64,000 bases of DNA. It comes from Hyalella azteca (taxonomy: Eukaryota; Arthropoda; Malacostraca; Amphipoda; Hyalellidae). Shown here one piece after another: positions 1-9,348 of this stretch. The position numbers were made by a program, and so were the translations under genes. The number at the start of each line of letters is the position of its first letter. Within the stretch, counting starts at the first letter, position 1. Under the pieces are notes generated by a model. The model was given only the letters and a program-made list of their open reading frames with translations, made no database searches and was not told where the DNA came from. Where the stretch lies: NCBI RefSeq assembly GCF_000764305.2, contig NW_025931866.1, positions 248,001 to 312,000 on the forward strand, written 5' to 3'.

Positions 1-1249
1 TTTAGACTTGACAAGATGTATGATTTTTATCTAATCGCAGCCGCGGTGATAGTGATATTATTGACGGAAGAAGATGATGGAAATTTGTAACTAAATATTT
101 AGGCCGTTAGGCGTTAGCCTATTACTGCCAGTGAAATTGGTTGACTCGTCTGGAAGATCGAAGCTTTATTTAGGGTGTTAAGTGGCATTAGAAGACAATA
201 AAAGATATTAAATTAGTGCTGGCAAATATCTTAATGTTAAATACGTATTAAAATTACCTTTCAAGTGACGTAAATCGACGAAATGGTGGATATGTGAGCT
301 TTTCCGCAATTACACGAGTGCAGCCTCAACTCTCAAGCTAAGTTCAGCACATATAGCTTGAATGCTCATACTCATAGCTCTCCTACGGATAAGATGCGAT
401 ACATTACGCTTTCCGATGCTCGTTTGTTATTTTAGGGAGTAAGTTATTATGAATTAAGTAATAGTTATTTCAACACACTTTGAAACAATTATCATATTTA
501 TGAAGGGCAAACGAACATCAACCTGCAAATATGATTGAGAATATATTACATACTTTAACTCCTTCCAAGAACTCGCAGTATTGTCTGGTATGCATGCTGC
601 ATGGGTAAAATCACGGATTTCAACCATGGGTAAAATGTTGGTACTGCACATTATTATTTCTCCACAAATCGTCAAAGTTTATTAGGCGTGATTTAAAACT
701 TGATATTCCGTCGTTCTTTAGAAAAATTTAAGACTTTTACAAGTGTTTTGTTGGTTCCCTGCCAAATGAGTAAATGACCATTTCTGCCAGTCTTCACGAA
801 ACCGCCGACGAGTGAAGTTTAGCATAATCGTTCAAAGATGTCTAAACAGAGAGTAGGTAAACACTATTTCTAGCCAAAAGTCAAATCAAATTTAGATTCA
901 CATTTAAAAATGCATTTAGTTTTTCTCAACAAGCCTGAGAAGTATACTTCACTGTTAAAATTGGACTGTACATGGAACGTAATACGAGAACTTGTAAAAG
1001 TATTACTATTAGAAACTGATACTGTTGTCCTATTGCCGCATTGGTTAGAATTTAATCAGGATATACAGCCGTACATCTATTCTACTCTATTTCTTTATTC
1101 ATCTATTCTACTCTATTATCTCTATAATCTATCTACTTTATTTCAAATAAAAAATCTACTATTTATGACGAACTTTCTCAATCCCGTATGAAGAAAATTT
1201 CTAAATATTTTGATGCTCAAATGAATTTTCTTATTTGCCGCATCTCTAG
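1..1249. other. Upstream non-coding stretch; first exon of D-serine dehydratase not located
   Basis: AT-rich sequence with no open frame that resembles a known protein. The first exon of the downstream D-serine dehydratase gene should lie here or before the window, because its first visible exon opens in frame without a methionine. I tested the ATG-plus-donor candidates I could see (for example near 281 and 624) and none gave the phase-0 junction required. Confidence 0.5.
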
Positions 1250-4200
1250 GAGGCGCTATGGTGTGCTTTAGAAGAGCGTTCATGGAAGGGAAAGACATTG
1301 GCAAGCGTGACAACTCCCGCCTTTGTCATCCACAAAGACGTAGTACAAAGGAACTGTACAAGAATGTTACAGACGTGCCTTAGTCTGGGTGTGAAACTCA
1401 GAGCCCAAACCAAGACCCACAAAACCATGTAAGTTTAGACAAGTCAGAGAAACATAGTTTTCTTAGTTTAATTCATGCAATTTTATGTTGAAAGCCTAAA
1501 TTTGGAAAAAGCTCCTCCGCTAAGGTCAATTCATGAGTTACGTACTTCATCATAAATGCACTGCATGCATTATTATCTCCCATAATTTTCACATATTGAC
1601 TTCGTGGACTTTGAGCATTTTTTTTATTTAATGAACTGTTATATCAATAAAATATTCACATGTACATCAATAATTATGATTTACAGCGAAGGCATAGATT
1701 TGCAGACGGGAGGAAGCCGTAGATGTCTAGTGAGCTCTACCCTTGACGAGTGCGAATTCTTGGCAGACCATGGATGTGATGACGTGCTCTTTGGCCATCC
1801 GCTGGTGGCTCATCACCTTCACAGAGTGACGCGTCTCACCAAGTAAGAAACAAGCAGATCTTTCTCCGAATTATACAATTGATCACTTTGTTGCAAGTAG
1901 AAATTTCGCTACTGTCTATAAGTGCATAGAATAGAATAGAAGTGTCGGCATTGAGGAAATAGGGCCATGGCCTGTTGCCGATCATGTATTATGTTCGATC
2001 ATGCATTATATTTATGGGCTATTCATGTGAAGTTCAACACCTTATATGAAGTATTTTTCAGGAATCTTCCTAATTCCCATATGAGTCCGTGTGACCTTAT
2101 TTAACGTTATACATGTAAGTGACCATGAAACTTGACATGCGTATTCTATTATTATATTCTGAATTAATTTGTTTTGTTCATTAGAGCACTTGAAGAATTC
2201 CATGTGATGGTAGATAGTGAGGAAGCTGTTCAAGTGTTGACCGACGCGGCTCCTCCAGCAGGCAAACAATGGTCTGTTTTTCTCAAGTTGGATTGTGGCA
2301 AGAAAAGAGGTGGGTGCACTACTAGTAATGTTAAGGTTCAATACAATGATTGAAGCAGATTATTTATCGAGTATAGTCTGATGAAGTTGAAAATTTTGTA
2401 TTACTCTTTCGAAATTTGAGGCTCTCGCCCCAATACGTCAAATGACGACACGTCGGGTCAAGCTTAACATTGTAGGATAAAAAATCAGTAAATCGTGGCT
2501 CAACTCACTGACATGAATACGGGATGAAGTACGCAATTAGGATTTGCAGTTATTGAAATTTTCTTCATATTTATTCACGCGAGTTTAGACCGGCCGCATA
2601 AACTTTATTTATTTTTTACTTGCATCCAGTCCTTGCCCACTGTTTTCGGCCCTGTCTCTTTGAAAATTATGGCGGGGTGGCCCAGTGAAAGGTCGAAATT
2701 TCCCAGTGGCAAAGTAATCTGAAAGGCAGGGTGGCCCAGTGGTTAAAGTTCAGAGTATCAGGATTGGCGCAGAGAGGCGCGGTTTCGATCCCAGCTCTGT
2801 GCGCCAGTTTCTGGTCAGAATCGGCGAGGAGGCCGGGCGGTTAAGCACAGCAGAATTGTGGCAGCGAGTTGCGAGTTCGAGACCGCAAAATGCTGTGAAT
2901 GTTCTGCGATGTTAAGAATCGGCGACAGGCCTACGGCCTAATTATGGCGGGGTGGCCCAGTGAAAGGTCGAAATTACCCAGTGGCAGGGTAATTTGAAAG
3001 GCAGGGTGGCCCAATGGTTAAAGTTCAGAGTATCAGGATTGGCGCAGAGAGGCGCGGTTTCGATCCCAGCTCTGTGCGCCAGTTTCTGGTCAGAATCGGC
3101 AAGGAGGCCGGACGGTTAAGCACAGCAGAATTGTGGCAACGAGTTGCGAGTTCGAGACCGCAAAATGCTGTGAATGTTCTGCGATGTTAAGAATCGGCGA
3201 CAGGCCTACGGCCTAATAAACGCTGGAACCGCTATTAATAGTATTAAAATTATATTTTTTACTATTAGCTTTTTTACGACCAATACCCGGACCAGATTCA
3301 TATGTAATAGGACGATACCGGTACTACTTTATAATCGCATTGAGCTGTGTAATTAATTGCTTAGAGCATAGTTATGCAAATTCATTTTTGTTTTGTTTGA
3401 ATAATTATCGCTGGATTATTTTAGGTCGTTTGTTTTTTATTCTGCCTCTTTTAGGTTTAGGTTTGAATGTCGCACTAACGATGGAGCTGAACTCCGAAAC
3501 GTTTTCCTTTATAAAAATATGGTGAATTTCTATGCCAACTTCTTTGTTTTTAAATTACTTGCAATAATCCTTTGAATGGTTCTGCTACAGCGGGTGTCTG
3601 GCATCAGGACATAGAACTAGGCTGTACAATAGTGAAGAGCTTAACGAGCAGCAATAATATAATATTCCGGGGCGTATACACGCACTGTGGAGACACCTAT
3701 GCGGCCGCCAACATGCAGCAACTGGAGGAAATTCGTGACGCTAATGTCTGTGAGTGCGGATTTTTAGAATCAAATTTGAATAGACTTTTTAGAATAGTTT
3801 TTTAAGCTGAGAAGTTTTGGTGACTTGGAATTTTTTCATTTTTGTTATAATAATAGAAGTAATTTTAGCAACCAACTTGAAAAAATGTGAATATTTAAAA
3901 CAAATAATGAAAAAATATAACTCAGTACTCACTGCAGTGAGTGACAGGACAAACGGACGGACAGACAGACAGACGGACGGACATGACGAGCACAATAGTG
4001 CATTTTTTCCATAAATGAGAAAATGCGCTAAAAACAACATAAATGAGTATGCTGTCATAACCCTTGAGGGTGTTTGGCCAGTAACTTGCTTTGCACTGTC
4101 GCTATCTCGTATGAAGTGTACTTGAGCATCGCGTTGTGATGATAATTAATCAGATGAGATGTGATATCACGCCGCGATGATATTTGAAGATAACGAAATG

Positions 4201-7200
4201 CCGTTGTCTAGTGCCTCCGTAATAATCAGCTTTATTCATGATATTACATCGTGCTAAGGGGCAGCTTACAATGCGTCGGTGCCTTTTCACCATGATGCGG
4301 TCATGCTAAAATGATCAATAAATTATAATGCTTGTCTATTTTATCCAAACGGAAAAACTTTTATTAAAAATTTCTCATTTTCTCACTTATGAAAAACAAA
4401 ATTGAAAATCTTGAGTAGGAAGAAGTCGATGAAAATGAATACAAATTTGCCTAATTGAAATTTTTTGTCCCCAGCAAGAAATGTTTTACATTTGAATGCT
4501 GAAACGAAGTAATGTATTGCATGTTCCCTGGCTAGCTCGGCTGCTGGTGTTCGTGAAGGCCCTGGAGGCGAGGTTGGGGGTGGTGTGCCAAACCGTGGGG
4601 GTAGGGAGCACCCCCTCGTGTTCCAACCCCTCACCCCTCATGGCTCAGCTGACCGAGCTGCACCCTGGCAACTACGTCTTCTACGGTCAGTAAAAGCGGT
4701 TTCTGATGAAAATTTATATTTTGCAGATTAGTTATTGGTGACCTCAATCATTTCTGTTCCCATATTTATGGATGTTTCTGCTTTTTCAACCGCCATCACA
4801 CTATCTATTATATTTCGTCTTATTTGTGAACTTCAAAGGGTCGTAAGTTGCTGCAAATATTGCTATAGGTACTGCCTATATTTATGTAGTTGATATGCTG
4901 CCCCGTTATTGTTTATTTATCTCACGATATTCACCGAGGGATTATTTCAGTTCCCATTATTGTCATCTAATAATGACATCTATACATACTTCGTTTACCG
5001 TAGGAAAATTATACTTAAAATCAATGTCTATCTCCTTTTATATCATGTTGCTGGCGTGTTCTGATGAGTGATCGCCTGGCTCCCGTCGATAACTTTCAGT
5101 TATACCTTGTCACATTGGTAAAATCTTTTATCAGTGTATTTGATATTAAATTTAATTTATTTTGTGATTTTTTTTTATAATACATTGACATTCTGAATTT
5201 GTCAGTGTTTTATACCCAGATGTATCAGTGGACTTTTGAGGTACAATTATGAGTTATAGCTGCCTCCCTCGTGAAGGCTCGTTTGTATGTAAGCATGACC
5301 AGATTCACAGGAGGTCTCTGTTCGTTTCGGGCCCGGACTCGGCATGAGAACAAGCGTCGTCTATTCCTCGGCCTTGTATATTTAAAGATAATGACGATGT
5401 TTACTGCAATTTTCTGTTATAATTGGTTTCAAGACTTGATTGTGATGTCAGAAGCACCTCCCAGCCCAATCTCTGTTAACGGAAGTTAAACGAATGTGAT
5501 GCTGTTAAGAAACTTCAACTTATTTCTCAGTACACGCTTGAGATAAAAGAAATGTAGTCAATCATTACTTGATTTTTAAGTCACGAAACGATTTCACGAC
5601 GAGGTGGATAAAATGATCGTTTTGACTAAATTTTGTATGTGACTTAAATTTAAAAAATTTTGTATGTGACTAAATTTTGTATGTGTATGACTTAAAGTGA
5701 CTGAAATGCTATTGTGCAGATGTACAGCAGCAGCTACTGGGCAGCTGTGCACAGGATGATATCGCCGGAGCTGTGGCGACCAGAGTAATCGGCCACTACC
5801 CGCACAGGAACCAAGTGAGATGTGCACAGATATTTCATCATTGTCTTATCTAAGCAAGCATGGCGCTCAGCAGGAGTATCTATTGCAAGCCGATTGCGGT
5901 TGAAGTTATAGCAAATGCGGACGCTGAATGCGACAAATTAAAAATAAATACATGCCTCATTAATTGGTTAGGCATTTTGAAAATCGAGCTTTCGCTTCAA
6001 GAAATTTCATTTGATTGAATATTTTTTTAATTTTCGTTGATTACTTTTAGTGTCTTACTCGAATATATAGCCTGCTGAGCAAAATGAATAGAAATTGTTC
6101 GTCTTGAACAGTCACGTGTTGTCTGACATGTTTTTTGCAAGCAGAGAAGTAAGTTATAGCAGTTAACAGCTGATTAAATTATGAATATTTTCATTAAATG
6201 CCCTAAATTAACGTGTATGAATGTACACTCATTGCTGCAGATGCTGATCGATTGCGGCTTTTCTGGCCTCACCAAGCAGGGCGAGGGCAAGATGCCTGCC
6301 GCGGGCTACGGGGTCATCAAGGGGCATCCCAACCTCAGGTCACTGAGCAAAATAACTTTCCATGCAAATTTTCTAACTTAATTATTACTTTAATTGATAA
6401 AATAATATTGAGTTGAATGTTTATAAGTTTTTCAACAAATTTCACAATGCTTTTTCATCAGGCTACGCTCGCTTGACCAGGAGCACGGGACGGTGGAGCC
6501 AACAGGCGACGAGGAGCTGGACCTGTCTCTTATACACATCTAGATGTGTATAAGAGACAGGTGCAGTGGAATATTTGTATCAGAGTATTACCAAAAATGT
6601 TTATCTCGGACATTGTCTATTGACAATAGACAATATCCGAGATAAACATTTTTTGTAATACTTAAAAAAAACTATTGTGGAATATTATCTGTGCAGTGGG
6701 ATATTTCTAATTGAGTACCACTATCAAAAACTGTTTATATCATTTGAAATTTATATAAATTCAGAAGCCTGGAGGAAATTATCTATTGTGGAATATTATC
6801 TGTGCACTGGAATAGTTCTAGGAGAGTAGGACTACCGAAAACTGTTATGTCATTTGAAATTTATATAAATTCAAGAATAAATAATTAAAATTAATGAACA
6901 AAAACTAGAAATATATAATGAATAAATCAAAAATTTTATAACCGAAAATTTATAAATTAATGAATTTATATATTATATTATTATATTCCATTAAGGAAAA
7001 GTTAGCTCTATGATACAACGCGGTTCATCTGCGGGGAATGAGAGAAAATGACCTCATGACATGGATAAAATGATCGTTTTGACTAAATTTTGTATGTGAC
7101 TTAAATTTAAAAAATTTTGTATGTGACTAAATTTTGTATGTGTATGACTTAAAGTGACTGAAATGCTATTGTGCAGATGTACAGCAGCAGCTACTGGGCA

Positions 7201-8622
7201 GCTGTGCACAGGATGATATCGCCGGAGCTGTGGCGACCAGAGTAATCGGCCACTACCCGCACAGGAACCAAGTGAGATGTGCACAGATATTTCATCATTG
7301 TCTTATCTAAGCAAGCATGGCGCTCAGCAGGAGTATCTATTGCAAGCCGATTGCGGTTGAAGTTATAGCAAATGCGGACGCTGAATGCGACAAATTAAAA
7401 ATAAATACATGCCTCATTAATTGGTTAGGCATTTTGAAAATCGAGCTTTCGCTTCAAGAAATTTCATTTGATTGAATATTTTTTTAATTTTCGTTGATTA
7501 CTTTTAGTGTCTTACTCGAATATATAGCCTGCTGAGCAAAATGAATAGAAATTGTTCGTCTTGAACAGTCACGTGTTGTCTGACATGTTTTTTGCAAGCA
7601 GAGAAGTAAGTTATAGCAGTTAACAGCTGATTAAATTATGAATATTTTCATTAAATGCCCTAAATTAACGTGTATGAATGTACACTCATTGCTGCAGATG
7701 CTGATCGATTGCGGCTTTTCTGGCCTCACCAAGCAGGGCGAGGGCAAGATGCCTGCCGCGGGCTACGGGGTCATCAAGGGGCATCCCAACCTCAGGTCAC
7801 TGAGCAAAATAACTTTCCATGCAAATTTTCTAACTTAATTATTACTTTAATTGATAAAATAATATTGAGTTGAATGTTTATAAGTTTTTCAACAAATTTC
7901 ACAATGCTTTTTCATCAGGCTACGCTCGCTTGACCAGGAGCACGGGACGGTGGAGCCAACAGGCGACGAGGAGCTGGACTACTCCAAGTATCCAGTCGGC
8001 TCTATGCTCTTCATCCTCCCATACCACGTCAGTGCAAACTGCATAGCTTGATTCTGTCTTGTGTTCGTTCCTGGTATTTCAATATTTGTATAATATATTT
8101 CATTGTTCACCATGCTCTTCATCCTCTCCATATCATCGTCAGTGCAAACTGCATGGCTTGATTCTGTCTTGTTTTCGTTTCTGGTATTTCAATATTTGTA
8201 TACTATATTTCATTGTTCACCTGAACCGTAAATTATTTGTGCAACTTATAGCGGTATTCGTCTATTGATTATCGGGTGCACATGAAAACAATTGTCATTT
8301 ATATCGTTCTGACTTGTCTATCATTGGTGGAATTTCCAGGTAGTTTGAATTTCTAGAATTGTATACAGACTATATTCATCAAGTTTTCCTGAGCCAAAAA
8401 ATGTTTAAAAGATTTAAAGATGTTTAAAAGGTTTTTGTTTGTTTGTTAATGTTAAAAAATGTTTCAACGTTTTTTTAGCGCATTTTCTCATTTATGAAAA
8501 AAAATGCACTACTGTTTTTTTACTCGGAGCAGTCGTGCGCAACCGCAGCACAGTACGGCGTGTACCTCGTCGTGGAGGACGGGGTGGTGATGGAGGAGTG
8601 GCGGCCCACCAGGGGCTGGTGA
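1250..8622 (+). CDS. DSD: D-serine dehydratase (PLP- and zinc-dependent, eukaryotic DSD type), 5' incomplete
   Basis: Converts D-serine to pyruvate and ammonia (known for the family); expected in the cytosol. Exons read: 1250-1428, 1687-1842, 2185-2309, 3591-3749, 4536-4685, 5720-5814, 6241-6338, 7919-8027, 8533-8622. All junctions are GT-AG and all phases agree, giving about 386 residues plus a missing N-terminal exon. Visible landmarks: TPAFVI strand, then the lysine motif KTHKT around residue 55 (the PLP Schiff-base region of fold-type III enzymes), [59 protein letters not shown]. Near the end PYHSC supplies the His-x-Cys pair that binds zinc in the chicken enzyme. The last exon ends RPTRGW-stop, with an AATAAA at 8660-8665. 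Exons 7, 8 and part of 9 appear again at 7177-7979; that copy is an assembly artefact (see 6523-6560). The exon 9 used here is the complete one at 7919. Confidence 0.93.
2671..3265 (+). repeat. Dimeric tRNA-derived SINE, two tandem 275-bp units
   Basis: Two near-identical units start at 2671 and 2946, in intron 4 of D-serine dehydratase. Each unit carries a tRNA-like A box (TGGCCCAGTGG at 2732-2742) followed by a B-box-like GGTTTCGATCC (2781-2791). A second tRNA-like half follows, with GAGTTCGAGACC at 2873-2884. The second unit ends in GGCCTACGGCCTAATAAACG and an ATT-rich tail. The same tail occurs in reverse orientation at 11340-11455, so this is a dispersed family and not a local oddity. 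Paired A and B boxes are the polymerase III internal promoter; no intact tRNA fold is seen. Confidence 0.75.
3911..4035 (+). mobile_element. MITE-like dispersed repeat, copy 1, with GGAC/AGAC microsatellite core
   Basis: Shares its start (ATATAACT..AGTACTCACTGCAG), a GGAC/AGAC simple-repeat core, and its end (AGCACAATAGTGCATTTT..GAGAAAATGCGCTAAAAA) with 25168-25312. A partial reverse copy is at 8475-8512. The copy at 25168 keeps inverted ends (AGCGCATTTTCTC and GAGAAAATGCGCT), which suggests a non-autonomous DNA element. It lies in intron 5 of D-serine dehydratase. Confidence 0.6.
5605..6522 (+). repeat. First copy of a 918-bp exact duplication (exons 7, 8 and part of 9 of DSD)
   Basis: Matches 7062-7979 at a constant offset of 1457 bases through introns as well as exons, with no difference noticed on reading. 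It ends mid-exon 9 exactly where the adapter at 6523 begins. This is the copy continuous with exon 6 and is taken as genuine. Confidence 0.9.
6523..6560. other. Synthetic Tn5 mosaic-end palindrome (Nextera mate-pair junction adapter)
   Basis: Bases 6523-6541 read CTGTCTCTTATACACATCT and 6542-6560 are its exact reverse complement. This 19-bp word is the engineered Tn5 mosaic end. Two copies tail to tail form the junction adapter of Nextera mate-pair libraries. It interrupts coding exon 9 of D-serine dehydratase, so this is library-derived sequence left in the assembly, not genomic DNA. Confidence 0.97.
6561..7061. repeat. Displaced segment after the adapter: diverged tandem repeat, fold-back, and 74-bp copy from the heparanase end
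   Basis: Three diverged units begin with GTGCAGTGG or a variant (6561, about 6692 and about 6803) and share a run resembling TTTGAAATTTATATAAATTC. The first unit contains a near-perfect fold-back at 6585-6661. Bases 6987-7060 equal 9256-9329. No coding sequence was seen. The position of this segment in the true genome is unknown; it is joined here by the mate-pair artefact. Confidence 0.7.
7062..7979 (+). pseudogene. Second copy of DSD exons 7, 8 and the start of 9 (assembly artefact)
   Basis: Identical to 5605-6522. It contains a repeated exon 7 (7177-7271), exon 8 (7698-7795) and the first 61 bases of exon 9 (from 7919). Only from 7980 onward does the sequence continue into the rest of exon 9. 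A model using both copies would encode the dehydratase middle twice. Excising 6523-7979 leaves one uninterrupted gene, which is the simplest reading. Confidence 0.88.
8001..8220 (+). repeat. 110-bp tandem duplication over the end of DSD exon 9
   Basis: Bases 8001-8110 (last 27 coding bases, splice donor and start of the intron) are repeated at 8111-8220 with several substitutions and small indels. The second copy keeps a GTCAGT donor at 8138-8143, but its exon-like part has changed (coding for PYH is lost), so it is unlikely to be used. Confidence 0.75.
8475..8512 (-). mobile_element. MITE-like repeat, reverse partial copy beside the last DSD exon
   Basis: Reverse complement of the end shared by 3911-4035 and 25168-25312 (GTGCATTTT..GAGAAAATGCGCTAA). 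It stops about 20 bases before the acceptor of the terminal DSD exon at 8533. Confidence 0.55.
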
Positions 8623-9348
8623 GACGTACAGGCGGGGCGTCGCTAACACAGAACCTAATAATAAATTTGTTTGTCACGAACACTGTTTTACTTTTGAAAG
8701 TTTTGAATCCTTGTTTTACTGCTTGAATTGAGCAACATCCTGCTATTACGGAACCTAATGAGCTCGTTTTCTTCTTGTTAGAAAAAAATCTCGAATTGTT
8801 TGGTTATTGTTTGAGAAATGAAGATTCAAGTTACAATGCCTTTCATGACAACGATACATTAAATGTTCTTATCATGCAGTCTATATGCGTGAAGCGAAGA
8901 AGAAAAGAAATTAAGATAGGATTTTTAATATACTCTATCTATTTTTCCGGTACTTGTTTAATAGATAATATGTACTTGGTAATAATATAGTCTCCAGTCA
9001 AGAATCTGAAATTCAATTGTGGAAGAAAACGATACAATTGCCTATTATGAACAAGTAATTTTTTTTTCACCACACTGAAATAATGAAAAGGAAAAATGTC
9101 CAAATTGTCGAAATTATCCGCAGTATAATATCGGCGAAAAAATCGACGACATTCTGTAGAGATGATATCAATTAATTGCATATAAGAGAACGCATCAGTC
9201 TTGCTCTAGAAATATGCACTAGATATGCTCAAGATTCATGCGTTACACCTTGACATCCATTAAGGAAAAGTTAGCTCTATGATACAACGCGGTTCATCTG
9301 CGGGGAATGAGAGAAAATGACCTCATGACTTCATCCCACGCGACCCAC
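8623..9348. other. Intergenic space between convergent DSD and heparanase
   Basis: Holds the DSD 3' UTR with AATAAA at 8660-8665. I searched the minus strand for the missing terminal heparanase exon and found none. Bases 9256-9329 are duplicated at 6987-7060. A good acceptor (CTCATTCCCCGCAG) ends at 9303 on the minus strand. Splicing to it would give stop after one codon through an intron of only about 45 bases. Confidence 0.55.

Noticed and set aside
910..1191. 93-codon open frame before D-serine dehydratase
   Set aside because: No similarity to the DSD N-terminus, low-complexity Leu/Tyr/Ser end, and no donor in the phase needed by the exon at 1250.
5605..7979. Biological exon duplication giving a repeated dehydratase core
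   Set aside because: The synthetic adapter lies exactly at the junction and the introns are identical.
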